Source: Mesorhizobium sp. LMG 17147 (GTDB taxonomy: Bacteria > Pseudomonadota > Alphaproteobacteria > Rhizobiales > Rhizobiaceae). Taken from it: DNA of 64,000 nucleotides. How positions within the stretch are numbered: position 1 is the stretch's first letter; every line of letters starts with the position of its first letter. This document shows, piece after piece, positions 35,149 through 43,729 of the stretch. The notes under the pieces are model-generated. The model was not told the origin of the DNA, did not search any database, and worked only from the letters and a program-made list of their open reading frames with translations. The position numbers and the translations under genes were made by a program. The DNA lies in NCBI RefSeq assembly GCF_024297145.1, contig NZ_JANCTC010000017.1, positions 32,735-96,734 on the forward strand, given 5' to 3'.

Positions 35149-35387
35149 GGCGGGAAGTATGGCCGATAAGCAAGCCGTCGAACAATTAAAAACATCAGTG
35201 CGACATATCTGTGCAAACGGAATAGGATTGAAGATTGATGCTCGCCACCGCGAATCTGTGTGGCAGGACGCGACTTTTTGACGAAATCGGTATTGTCACG
35301 TCCGCGCCGGTTTCCCGTCGCTATTTGATGCGCTATGCAGCGCGTGAGCCAGCAAGATGCCGGGAATAGCGAGCCAGTGAGGGGTCG

Positions 35388-37067
35388 ATGAGCGATATCG
35401 AACGCGAAAGCATGGAATTCGACGTGGTCATCGTCGGCGCCGGCCCGGCCGGCCTCGCCGCCGCGATCCGTCTCAAGCAGGTCAATCCCGAGCTTTCCGT
35501 CGTCGTGCTGGAAAAGGGCGGCGAAGTCGGCGCGCACATCCTGTCCGGCGCCGTCGTCGATCCGATCGGCATCGACCGGCTGCTGCCCGGCTGGCGCGAA
35601 GAGGAGGGTCATCCCTTCAGGACACCGGTCACCGACGACCATTTCCTGGTTCTCGGCCCCGCCGGTTCGTTCCGTCTGCCCAATATCCTGATGCCGCCGC
35701 TGATGAACAATCACGGCAACTATATCGTCTCGCTCGGCAATGTCTGCCGCTGGCTGGCGACCAAGGCCGAGGCGCTGGGCGTCGAGATCTATCCGGGCTT
35801 TGCCGCGGTCGGCCTGCTCTACAACGAGGCCGGTGCGGTCACCGGCGTCGTCACCGGCGACATGGGCGTCGAGAAGGACGGCACGCACGGTCCGGGCTTT
35901 GCGCCGGGCATGGCGCTGATGGGCAAATATGTCTTGATCGGTGAGGGCGCGCGTGGCTCGCTCGCCAAGCAGCTGATCGGCAAATACCACCTTTCCGACG
36001 GCCGCGAGCCAGGAAAATACGGCATCGGCCTCAAGGAACTCTGGCAGGTCAAACCGGAAAACCACCGGCCGGGCCTTGTGCAGCATTCCTTCGGCTGGCC
36101 GCTCGATATGAAGACCGGCGGCGGCTCCTTCCTCTACCATCTCGAGGACAACCAGGTGGCAGTCGGCTTCGTCGTTCACCTGAACTACAAGAACCCCTAT
36201 CTGTCGCCCTTTGACGAGTTCCAGCGCTTCAAGACCCATCCGGCGATCCGCGGCACCTTCGAGGGTGCCAAGCGGCTGGGCTATGGTGCCCGCGCCATCA
36301 CCGAAGGCGGCTGGCAGTCGGTGCCGAAACTGTCCTTCCCCGGCGGTGCGCTGATCGGCTGCGCGGCCGGCTTCGTCAACGTGCCGCGCATCAAGGGCTC
36401 GCACAATGCCGTGCTCTCCGGAATGCTGGCGGCCGAGCATGTCTGTGATGGGATAGCCGCCGGCCGCGCCAATGACGAGCTGGCCTCCTATGAGGCCACC
36501 TGGCGCGCCACCGATATCGGCAAGGACCTGAAGAAAGTGCGCAACGTCAAGCCGCTATGGTCGCGCTTCGGCACCATTGTCGGTGTCGGCCTTGGCGGGC
36601 TCGACATGTGGCTGAACACGCTGTTCGGCTTCTCGCCCTTCGGCACGATGAAGCACGGCAAGGCCGACTACGCCACGCTGGAACCGGCCGCCGCGCACCA
36701 GAAGATCGCCTACCCGAAGCCGGACGGGGTGCTGACCTTCGACCGGCTGTCGTCGGTGTTCCTGTCCAACACCAACCACGAGGAGAACGAGCCGGTCCAT
36801 CTGCTCGTCGCCGACATGGACCTGCAAAAGCGCTCCGAGCATGACGTCTATGCCGGGCCCTCGACGCGTTACTGCCCGGCCAGCGTCTACGAATGGGTCG
36901 ACAAGGACGGCAACGCCGCCGCCGATCCTGCGGCAAAGGATGTGCGCTTCGTCATCAACGCCCAGAACTGCGTGCACTGCAAGACTTGCGATATCAAGGA
37001 CCCGAACCAGAATATAAATTGGGTGCCGCCACAGGGCGGCGAGGGCCCGGTCTACCAGAACATGTAA
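35388..37067 (+). CDS. Electron transfer flavoprotein-ubiquinone oxidoreductase
   Basis: A 559-residue membrane-associated flavoprotein that passes electrons from ETF, reduced by acyl-CoA dehydrogenases, to ubiquinone. The FAD-binding motif 'VIVGAGPAGLAAAIRLKQ' lies at about 11-28. The 4Fe-4S ligands are Cys495, Cys528, Cys531 and Cys534 ('YCPAS' and 'NCVHCKTCDIKDP'). All key elements are intact and length is normal. It links functionally to the isovaleryl-CoA dehydrogenase encoded at 50141-51304, which feeds the same pathway. Confidence 0.95.
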   Translation: MSDIERESMEFDVVIVGAGPAGLAAAIRLKQVNPELSVVVLEKGGEVGAHILSGAVVDPIGIDRLLPGWREEEGHPFRTPVTDDHFLVLGPAGSFRLPNILMPPLMNNHGNYIVSLGNVCRWLATKAEALGVEIYPGFAAVGLLYNEAGAVTGVVTGDMGVEKDGTHGPGFAPGMALMGKYVLIGEGARGSLAKQLIGKYHLSDGREPGKYGIGLKELWQVKPENHRPGLVQHSFGWPLDMKTGGGSFLYHLEDNQVAVGFVVHLNYKNPYLSPFDEFQRFKTHPAIRGTFEGAKRLGYGARAITEGGWQSVPKLSFPGGALIGCAAGFVNVPRIKGSHNAVLSGMLAAEHVCDGIAAGRANDELASYEATWRATDIGKDLKKVRNVKPLWSRFGTIVGVGLGGLDMWLNTLFGFSPFGTMKHGKADYATLEPAAAHQKIAYPKPDGVLTFDRLSSVFLSNTNHEENEPVHLLVADMDLQKRSEHDVYAGPSTRYCPASVYEWVDKDGNAAADPAAKDVRFVINAQNCVHCKTCDIKDPNQNINWVPPQGGEGPVYQNM

Positions 37068-37178
37068 GTCACAAGGTTTGTTCCGGACTAAACAAGATGA
37101 GGAGCAGCGCAACCGTAGGATTGTTGAATAAACCGCCTGCCTGTGTTTCCTTTCTGCGGCGACAGGGAGGAAGGAAAG

Positions 37179-37775
37179 ATGCGCCTGGCAGTTCTGACGA
37201 GCGTTGTGGCGATCGGGGCATTGTGCGCCCCTGCAGCCTTGGCCGGCACTAAGGTGCTGGTCAAGACACGAACTTACAACATTGCCGGAACCACCGGCGC
37301 GGCCCTGATCGAGGCCATGGATCGCAGTGGGCCGAAGCACGGCTTCATGACCCACGCCATCGCGCAGACCGGCTACAGCGTCGATGATTGGACCTTCGAC
37401 GCCCATCAGGAAAACGGCGTCTGCCGCCTGCGCCAGGCCAACGGGACGCTCAATCTCTTCTATACCTATCCCAAACTGGTCTCACCCACATCGCCTGCGC
37501 TGCAGAAGCGCTGGAAGCGGTTCTTCGCTGGCGTCCGCGCCCATGAAGAGACCCATGGCCGCATCGCCAGACAGATGATGCGGGCCACCGAAAAGTCGGT
37601 TCGAGGGCTGACAGTCGCTGATGACCCGCATTGTTTCGAGGCACGTCGCGAGGCAAAGCGCCGGATCAATGCCATCTATGCCGAATACGAGGCAAAGCAG
37701 ATCGCCTTCGATGCGCACGAGCATCGCGACGGCGGCCCTGTCGAGCACCTCATCCGCGCTTTTGTGGGCCAGTAA
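37179..37775 (+). CDS. DUF922 family secreted Zn-dependent protease
   Basis: A 198-residue protein with a signal peptide ('VVAIGALCAPAALA'). It contains an HExxH zinc motif in 'VRAHEETHGRIARQM', characteristic of DUF922 (alphaproteobacterial putative secreted metalloproteases). Two cysteines ('GVCRL' and 'PHCFEA') could form a disulfide. The ATG at 37179 follows the strong ribosome site GGGAGGAAGG. Activity and substrate are not known. It is convergent with the following gene. Confidence 0.8.
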   Translation: MRLAVLTSVVAIGALCAPAALAGTKVLVKTRTYNIAGTTGAALIEAMDRSGPKHGFMTHAIAQTGYSVDDWTFDAHQENGVCRLRQANGTLNLFYTYPKLVSPTSPALQKRWKRFFAGVRAHEETHGRIARQMMRATEKSVRGLTVADDPHCFEARREAKRRINAIYAEYEAKQIAFDAHEHRDGGPVEHLIRAFVGQ

Positions 37776-37805
37776 TAAGCCAGGTCGAGACTGGACTGCG
37801 GATTT

Positions 37806-38843
37806 TCAGCTTCGCGTCCCGCCATGCAGCGCTGCAAGCGCGGTCGCCGTCTGGTGCTCGTCGAGCGGCTTTTGTTCATGCGACCGTAGCGAAAACTCCA
37901 CCAGCACCGGCAGATGGTCTGAGCCGGTGTCCTCAAGGGTCGACGCCGAACGGATAACGATGGCGCCCTTGCTGAAAACCTGGTCGATCGGCAGTCCGGC
38001 GAAGCGCAGGAAATCCGGCAGCTTTCTGTAGAGCCAGGTCGGCCCGACCGACGGCATTACAGTCAGCTTGCCAAGCGATGCGACGCGCCGGACAGCGGCG
38101 CTCCATGGCGCTGCGTTGCAGTCGCCCGCCAGTATCGACGTCTCGCCAAGCGAGGCGATTTCGTCAGACAACCCTCCAATCTGCCGTGATTGGTTGTGCG
38201 GCCATGGCCAGGTGAGGTGGATGGCGCCGACATCGACGTCGGTTCCGCCAAAATCGACCGTGGCGATCGCCATCGCGCCGCGGCTGTCGCAGTGCGGCGC
38301 CGTGCCTGTGGCAAACGGTCGTCTGGACAGCAACGCAACGCCGAACACGCCATTGGGATACGGGCAGAGGATCCGGTAGGGATAAGCGCCGGACAGCAGC
38401 CCAAGCTTTGCTTTCCACATCTCGGACACCTCGTCGAGGGTGATCACATCGGGCTGGGTCCGGCCGATCAGCGACAGCACCTTCTCGGGTGTTGGATTGT
38501 TGAACCTGAGGTTCATCTGCAACAGGCGGTAGCCTGGCTCGTCACCGGGTTTGGCTTCGTAGGCGGCCTGCACCTGCCATAGCCGCGAAAGCGGCAAGGC
38601 ATTCGACGTGGTGGCAAAGGAGGCTATCGCAAACAGCAAGGCGGCCGCGGCCTGCAGGCGAAACGAGGTGGCGAGCAGGGGCAGAGCGCAAAGCGCCATC
38701 AGCACCGAAAAATGGACGCGGAAATGAGCAAAGGAATCGAGGGCCGGATGCAGCGATCCGAAAAACCCGGCCACCAGCGCGGCCGAGAGTGCAAGCATTG
38801 CGACGAATGCCAGCGCAACCGTCATGTCCCGAATACGTGCCAT
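37806..38843 (-). CDS. Membrane-anchored endonuclease/exonuclease/phosphatase-family protein
   Basis: A 345-residue protein. Residues 1-85 form about three membrane helices. From about 105 the EEP fold follows: 'LLQMNLRFNNPTPEKV', 'PDVITLDEVSEMWK', 'AIHLTWPWPHNQSRQI', 'ILAGDCNAAPWS' and the C-terminal 'GSDHLPVLVEF'. The metal and catalytic residues (Asn, Glu, Asp-x-Asn, Asp-His) are present. It may act on phosphodiesters outside the membrane. The exact substrate is unknown. Confidence 0.85.
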   Translation of the reverse strand: MARIRDMTVALAFVAMLALSAALVAGFFGSLHPALDSFAHFRVHFSVLMALCALPLLATSFRLQAAAALLFAIASFATTSNALPLSRLWQVQAAYEAKPGDEPGYRLLQMNLRFNNPTPEKVLSLIGRTQPDVITLDEVSEMWKAKLGLLSGAYPYRILCPYPNGVFGVALLSRRPFATGTAPHCDSRGAMAIATVDFGGTDVDVGAIHLTWPWPHNQSRQIGGLSDEIASLGETSILAGDCNAAPWSAAVRRVASLGKLTVMPSVGPTWLYRKLPDFLRFAGLPIDQVFSKGAIVIRSASTLEDTGSDHLPVLVEFSLRSHEQKPLDEHQTATALAALHGGTRS

Positions 38844-38923
38844 CGCTTTGTCTATCGGCAGAAGTGCGGCTCAATCAAGATGACGAAATGTCCTGACCCG
38901 GACCGACACATGCGATTCGGCAG

Positions 38924-40426
38924 TTACTGGAAGGCCGTTTCCGAAAAGCTCCTGAGCTTACGCGAATGCAGTCGCTCCATCGGCATTTCAGCCAGCTTCT
39001 CCATCGCCCTGATGCCGATGGTCAGATGCTGCGCCACTTGCCGCTTGTAGAACTCGGTCGCCATGCCGGGCAGCTTCAATTCGCCATGCAGCGGCTTGTC
39101 GGATACGCAAAGCAGCGTGCCATAGGGAACCCGGAAGCGGAAGCCGTTGGCGGCGATCGTTGCCGATTCCATATCGAGCGCGATCGCCCGCGACTGCGAC
39201 AGCCGCTGCACCGGCCCGCGCTGGTCGCGCAGCTCCCAGTTGCGGTTGTCGATAGTGGCGACGGTGCCGGTGCGCATGATGCGCTTGAGGTCGTAGCCGG
39301 AAAGCCCGGTGACCTCGGCGACCGCTTCCTGCAGCGCCACTTGGATTTCAGCCAGCGGCGGGATCGGCACCCAGACCGGAAGATCGTCGTCGAGGACATG
39401 GTCTTCCCGAACGTAGGCGTGCGCCAGCACATAATCGCCCAGCGCCTGTGTGTTGCGCAGGCCGGCGCAATGGCCGAGCATCACCCAGGCATGCGGCCGC
39501 AGCACCGCAATATGGTCGGTGATGGTCTTGGCGTTGGAAGGGCCAACGCCGATATTGACCATGGTGATGCCGCCATGATTCGGCTTCTTCAGATGATAGG
39601 CCGGCATCTGCGGCAGGCGAGGGGGCGCAGCACCCTCACCAGGCGCGCTGTCGCCCACTTTGGTCACGATATTGCCCGGCTCGACGAACTCTACATATCC
39701 GTCACCGCCATTGGCCATCAATTCGCGTGCACGGGCGACGAATTCGTCGATGTAGAACTGGTAGTTGGTGAACAGCACGAAGTTCTGGAAATGCTGGGGA
39801 CTGGTCGCCGTATAGTGCGACATCCGATGCAGCGAATAGTCGATCCGTTGTGCCGTGAACGGCGCCAGCGGCCGTGCCTCGCCCAATCCCACTTCGAATG
39901 TACCGTTGGCGATCTGGTCGTCGGTGCCGTCGAGATCCGGCACGTCGAACAGGTCACGGATCGGCCGTTTGATGCGTTCCGCAGCGGCACCGTCGACATG
40001 CGTGCCTTCGAGAAAGGCGAAATGCAGGGGGATAGGAGTGGTCGATTCTGAAACCGTGACCGGAACGCCGTGGTTGCGCATGATCAGCCGAAGCTGTTCG
40101 GTGAGATAGCTCTCGAAAAGAGCAGGCTGGGTGATTGTGGTTGAGAAATGCCCCGGCGTCGGCATGTGACCATAGGCCTGCCTCGAGTCGATTTGGGTGA
40201 ACGAACTCGTGGTGACGCCGATCTCCGGATAGAAGGCCCGGTAGCGTTTGTTGTTGTCGCCGCCCGCGGCGAGCGCGGCAAATGAATCGCGCAGGAACTT
40301 GGTGTTGCGGTCGTAAAGCACCTGCAGGGCCGCGACCGCCTTCTTGGCATCGTTGAAGCTGTGTCGGCCGAACGGCTCCGGCGTGACGACCGATTCAATG
40401 GCTTGAGGATAGATTCGCTTTTCCAT
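38924..40426 (-). CDS. amn: AMP nucleosidase
   Basis: A 500-residue cytoplasmic enzyme that splits AMP into adenine and ribose-5-phosphate, adjusting adenylate pools. The N-terminal domain (about 1-180) is AMP-nucleosidase specific ('RYRAFYPEIGVTTSSFTQID'). The C-terminal part is a nucleoside phosphorylase-like fold ('VNIGVGPSNAKTITDHIAVL', 'WVMLGHCAGLRN', 'RAIALDMESATIAANG'). The ATG at 40426 begins 'MEKRIYP'; the frame continues upstream without family similarity. Confidence 0.93.
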   Translation of the reverse strand: MEKRIYPQAIESVVTPEPFGRHSFNDAKKAVAALQVLYDRNTKFLRDSFAALAAGGDNNKRYRAFYPEIGVTTSSFTQIDSRQAYGHMPTPGHFSTTITQPALFESYLTEQLRLIMRNHGVPVTVSESTTPIPLHFAFLEGTHVDGAAAERIKRPIRDLFDVPDLDGTDDQIANGTFEVGLGEARPLAPFTAQRIDYSLHRMSHYTATSPQHFQNFVLFTNYQFYIDEFVARARELMANGGDGYVEFVEPGNIVTKVGDSAPGEGAAPPRLPQMPAYHLKKPNHGGITMVNIGVGPSNAKTITDHIAVLRPHAWVMLGHCAGLRNTQALGDYVLAHAYVREDHVLDDDLPVWVPIPPLAEIQVALQEAVAEVTGLSGYDLKRIMRTGTVATIDNRNWELRDQRGPVQRLSQSRAIALDMESATIAANGFRFRVPYGTLLCVSDKPLHGELKLPGMATEFYKRQVAQHLTIGIRAMEKLAEMPMERLHSRKLRSFSETAFQ

Positions 40427-40511
40427 GACCCAATATAGAGAGTTGGGCGCGCAGTTGGGAGGGGGTAAGGCGGTCTTAAAACGCCCTGTCGGCGGTTTTC
40501 TTTCCGGCGGC

Positions 40512-40706
40512 CTAGCCTCGCCGCAAGCTGACCAGCAGCACAAAGCCGACGCCGGACTTTCTCAGCGCAGGCGCCTCGATGGTCGAACCGGCATCGGCGC
40601 GCATCGTAGGCACGGCCAGGACCGGGGCCGCCAGAACCGTCAGGATGAGTGCCGTCCGCGGCAGAAGCCGAAGGATCTTGACGACATTGGCGGTGAGGCG
40701 GGTCAT
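40512..40706 (-). CDS. Small protein with signal or membrane segment
   Basis: A 64-residue protein with a hydrophobic stretch at about 13-32 ('RLLPRTALILTVLAAPVLAV') and a second hydrophobic patch near the C-terminus. The ATG at 40706 lies 10 bases after the stop of the next small gene. There is no strong ribosome site. The pair may be an operon. Family unknown. Confidence 0.4.
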   Translation of the reverse strand: MTRLTANVVKILRLLPRTALILTVLAAPVLAVPTMRADAGSTIEAPALRKSGVGFVLLVSLRRG

Positions 40707-40716
40707 GGCGTGGGTT

Positions 40717-40887
40717 TCAATATCTCGTTGTCGAGTTCAGTGGCGAAGCTGGTTCGGGCAACCGAGCCGGCAGGAAATGGCGATCCCAGGCGTGGGCCGG
40801 CCGGCCGGCCTCGGCGACAAGGACGGCGAACAACATGCCGAACAGGCTCATCAGCAGGCAGACGATGGTGAAGCGGCGGGCAAGCAT
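40717..40887 (-). CDS. Small single-pass membrane protein, 56 residues
   Basis: The short gene begins 'MLARRFTIVCLLMSLFGMLF' and has one membrane helix (about residues 6-26), then a polar tail ('AEAGRPAHAWDRHFLPARLP'). The ATG at 40887 follows GAAGGAGA at about 12 bases, a strong ribosome site. Similar small proteins occur in Mesorhizobium as far as I recall. Function unknown. Confidence 0.55.
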   Translation of the reverse strand: MLARRFTIVCLLMSLFGMLFAVLVAEAGRPAHAWDRHFLPARLPEPASPLNSTTRY

Positions 40888-41078
40888 CGCGCGGTGTCTC
40901 CTTCAACACGCATGACAATGCCTTGCCCAGGCTGAACCGGCTCTGATGCCGGCGTTCATCTGGGGTTCAAAATGGTTGATGATCTCTGGGCGGGCCGCCT
41001 TGAAAGCAGTGACCTATTGCGAGCCGCGGCTGCGAGACCGATATACTGGCCCCGCGCACCCCGGCAGGAATGGCACGA

Positions 41079-41423
41079 TCAGAGCTTGTGCCAGGTCTGG
41101 CTCTTGCAGATCAGCCCGCCCAGCACGCAGCCGCTCATCTTGAGCGAACTGCCGGAAAGCGAAGCCTTGCCCGAATAGGTCTTGTCGGTTTCGGGGTCGG
41201 TTATGGTGCCGGCATATTTGTTGTCGCCGGCCACCTTCAGTGAACCGATGTTCTTGCCGGCAAATTTGCCGGATTTGAGCGTAATCGAAAATGCCCCGCC
41301 GCCACCCGAAATGGCGGCAGTCGCTCCGGCTTGCGTTTTCCAATTGCCTTCGATCGGATCGGCCCATGCCGCGCCGGTCATCATTATTGCGGCTGCGAGG
41401 GCCAGGCTCACGTGTCGAAACAT
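41079..41423 (-). CDS. DUF2147-like secreted protein
   Basis: A 114-residue protein with signal peptide 'LALAAAIMMTGAAWA'. The mature part starts 'DPIEGNWKT' and has 'GTITDPETDKTYSGKASL' and 'SGCVLGGLICKSQTW', the pattern of the DUF2147 family: a small beta-barrel, periplasmic, with two conserved cysteines. Function unknown. The ATG is preceded by GAGGGAGGAAAG. Confidence 0.75.
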   Translation of the reverse strand: MFRHVSLALAAAIMMTGAAWADPIEGNWKTQAGATAAISGGGGAFSITLKSGKFAGKNIGSLKVAGDNKYAGTITDPETDKTYSGKASLSGSSLKMSGCVLGGLICKSQTWHKL

Positions 41424-41883
41424 GTCTTTCCTCCCTCAGGCAAGTCCAATCGGGCTCCGTCCCGGCCGTCTGCCCCTTACGCAAAGGTAAGCTAGTCCAG
41501 CTCCCGGAAAAACAAAAGCGGTGCCGCGACGGAAGGGTTGCGGGTTTTTTGCCCGCTCCCGAACGGCCGCGCCGGCGAAAAATGAAACGGGCCGCATACG
41601 TCTTTGTCTTCTGTGGTTAGCGGAGTCTTGATCCGCGCCTCGCAAGTTTTCTTCAAATTTTGTGCAAACTGGCGCAGTTGCTGGCTTTGTATCCTTAACG
41701 AATTTTCGCGTTTACCTCTTGTTTTAGCTTTGTTTTCCTCAAATTAAGCACGCCATTTAACGACGGATTCAAGCCTCCGCGGCATTCTCGAAAGCATCGA
41801 AAGAGCGGCCGCCCCCGAAGGTAATCAAGGACACCGAGGGACAGACGGAGACAGCTCTCGGGAGCCAGAACAGGGGATTTGAA
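41424..41883. other. Long intergenic region, partly AT-rich
   Basis: No gene is supported. The part from about 41640 to 41760 is clearly AT-richer than the surroundings (for example CTTAACGAATTTTCG and CCTCTTGTTTTAGC) and probably holds promoters for the flanking divergent genes. GCGGGTTTTTTGCCCGC near 41540 is a small palindrome. Confidence 0.35.
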
Positions 41884-42150
41884 ATGGCACGTTTTGAAAT
41901 GCTTGAAGCCGGCTTCGGCGCCATGGGGGCAACTGCCCAGGCCGATATCCTTTTCGAGTTGGGCATGATGTATGCGACCGGCCGCGATTGCGAGACCGAT
42001 GTCGTCGCCGCCCACAAATGGTTCAACATCGCCGCGATCAAGGGTTCGGCCCGTGCCGCGGAACTGCGTTCTGAATTGTCGGCCGCCATGTCGAAAGTCG
42101 AGATCGCCAGGGCGCTGCGCGAAGCCCGCGAATGGATGACGATGCACTGA
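41884..42150 (+). CDS. Small SEL1-repeat-like protein
   Basis: An 88-residue protein with one SEL1-type helix pair: 'ILFELGMMYATGRDCETDVV' and 'AAHKWFNIAAIKGSARAAEL'. No signal peptide, so cytoplasmic. SEL1 modules mediate protein contacts; short single-repeat forms are common in Rhizobiales. GGGGA precedes the ATG. Role unknown. Confidence 0.75.
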   Translation: MARFEMLEAGFGAMGATAQADILFELGMMYATGRDCETDVVAAHKWFNIAAIKGSARAAELRSELSAAMSKVEIARALREAREWMTMH

Positions 42151-42348
42151 ATTCGCCGGCACTGAGTTCACCGACAGGGACGCTTCGGGTCAAGGCCGCG
42201 CAGACGGCTGGCCCCGAAAAAAAGAGGCCGCGCAAGATGGCCGACCAAGTCAAAACCAAGAACACGGCAGGCTGATCAGGCCGAGCCGTGCAACAGACAG
42301 GGAAGGCCAGCGGGTTCCGGCGCGGATGCGCCGGCAAGCTCAATGGCA

Positions 42349-42386
42349 AAAGCCGCGACCGGCCGGAACAGGGCTGGCGCGGCTTT
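42349..42386 (+). terminator. Hairpin downstream of SEL1-like gene
   Basis: AAAGCCGCG (42349-42357) pairs with CGCGGCTTT (42378-42386), followed by GTCTTTGTG. Probably ends transcription before the binding-protein gene. The remainder of 42151-42525 contains the leader hairpin noted separately and no gene. Confidence 0.55.
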
Positions 42387-42468
42387 GTCTTTGTGACCGC
42401 ATGTTACAGGCCCAATCGAGCGCCGACGATGCGTCTAGACAGCTCCGGCGAAGGATGAAATTCTCCCG

Positions 42469-42514
42469 CCACTCTGGAAGAGGCGCGGCCGGGCGGCTGC
42501 GCGAGAGTGGAGGA
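42469..42514 (+). promoter_or_regulatory. Leader hairpin overlapping the ribosome site of the binding-protein gene
   Basis: CCACTCT (42469-42475) pairs with AGAGTGG (42504-42510). Inside it, GCGCGGCC (42483-42490) pairs with GGCTGCGC (42495-42502) around a GGGC tetraloop. CTCC just 5' can also pair with the GGAG of the ribosome site GGAGGAG (42508-42514). When folded, this would hide the ribosome site. Confidence 0.5.
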
Positions 42515-42525
42515 GTTATGTTACC

Positions 42526-43647
42526 ATGAAGAAATTCAGTATTTTGAGCGCAGCCATATTTGGCCTGATGATGACCGCGCCGCTCGCCTTCGCCGACGAC
42601 ATCACCTTTTCGGTGGTCGGACCGATGACCGGGCAGCTTGCCACCATCGGCGATCAGTTCAAGCAAGGCGCGCAAGCCGCCGCCGACGCGATCAACGCGG
42701 CTGGCGGCGTCGACGGTCGCCAGATCAAGCTCGACATCGAGGATGATCAGTGCGATCCGAAGCAGGCGGTTTCGGTCGCCAACCGCATCATCGCCAATGG
42801 TGTCAAGTTCATCGATGGCCACGCCTGCTCGGGCTCCAGCATCCCGGCCTCCGCTGTCTACGCAGAAGCCGGTGCGCTGATGATGAGTCCGGCTTCCTCA
42901 AACCCGGTGTTGACCGACGCAGCGGCGAAGGCCGGCTGGCCGACGATCATGCGCCTCTATACGCGCGACGATGCGCAGGGCGCTTTTATTGGTCCCTGGA
43001 TCGCCAAGAAATATGCCGGCAAGAAAGTCGTCATCCTGCACGACAAGAGCGCCTATGGGCAGGGCGTGGCCGATGCCGTGAAGGCAACGATGAACCAGAA
43101 CGGTCTCAATGAAATCCTCTACGAGGGCATCAACGCCGGCGAGAAGGACTATTCCGCGCTCGTTACCAAGCTCAAGGAGCTGAAGGCTGACGTCGTCTAT
43201 TTCGGCGGCTATCACCCCGAAGCCGGCCTGATCCTGCGTCAGTCGGCGGAGCAGAACCTCAAGTTCCAGTTGATCATGCCGGACTCGATCGCTTCGCCAG
43301 AATTCTGGCAGGTTGCCGGTCCGGCCGGCGAAGGCACCATGTTCGTCTTCCCATCGGATCCGCAGTCGAAGCCCGAAGCCAAGGAAGCCATCGCCAAGAT
43401 CAAGGCCGGCGGCTTTGTGCCGGAGGGCTTCACGCTGTTTTCCTATGCCGTGATCCAGGCATTCGCCGAGGGCATCAAGCGCGCCGGCAGCGACGACCCG
43501 GCCAAGGTCGCCGAGGCGTTGAAGAACGGCCAGCCGATCAGCACGGTTGTCGGGCCGGTCACCTTCGACGAGAAGGGCGACCTCAAGAACGCCAGCTACG
43601 ACATCAACCAGTGGCATGACGGCAAATACGCGCCGATCCAGCCCTGA
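42526..43647 (+). CDS. Branched-chain amino acid ABC transporter substrate-binding protein
   Basis: A 373-residue periplasmic binding protein of the LivK/LivJ type. Signal peptide about 1-23 ('AAIFGLMMTAPLAFA'). Mature domain: 'ITFSVVGPMTGQLATIG', 'DDQCDPKQAVSVANRII', 'GHACSGSSIPASAVY' and 'YFGGYHPEAGLILRQ'. It binds leucine, isoleucine, valine or related amino acids. No permease or ATPase genes are adjacent, so it works with a transporter encoded elsewhere. It lies next to the leucine catabolic block, a sensible pairing. Confidence 0.92.
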   Translation: MKKFSILSAAIFGLMMTAPLAFADDITFSVVGPMTGQLATIGDQFKQGAQAAADAINAAGGVDGRQIKLDIEDDQCDPKQAVSVANRIIANGVKFIDGHACSGSSIPASAVYAEAGALMMSPASSNPVLTDAAAKAGWPTIMRLYTRDDAQGAFIGPWIAKKYAGKKVVILHDKSAYGQGVADAVKATMNQNGLNEILYEGINAGEKDYSALVTKLKELKADVVYFGGYHPEAGLILRQSAEQNLKFQLIMPDSIASPEFWQVAGPAGEGTMFVFPSDPQSKPEAKEAIAKIKAGGFVPEGFTLFSYAVIQAFAEGIKRAGSDDPAKVAEALKNGQPISTVVGPVTFDEKGDLKNASYDINQWHDGKYAPIQP

Positions 43648-43666
43648 TAGAACTATGTTGTAATTG

Positions 43667-43695
43667 AAAATGGCCGGGTCGAACCTGGCCATTTT
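43667..43695 (+). terminator. Rho-independent terminator of binding-protein gene
   Basis: AAAATGGCC (43667-43675) and GGCCATTTT (43687-43695) form a perfect stem closed by an 11-base loop, followed by CATCTTT. The A/T-flanked stem can act in both directions, serving the convergent carboxylase gene too. Confidence 0.75.
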
Positions 43696-43729
43696 CATCT
43701 TTGCGGTGCCTTTTGTGACGCGCTCGGGG

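Noticed and set aside
40703..40918. 71-residue minus-strand frame 'MSCVLKETPRDACPP...'
   Set aside because: It is out of frame with the 56-residue membrane protein at 40717-40887, which has the better ribosome site and a clear membrane helix.
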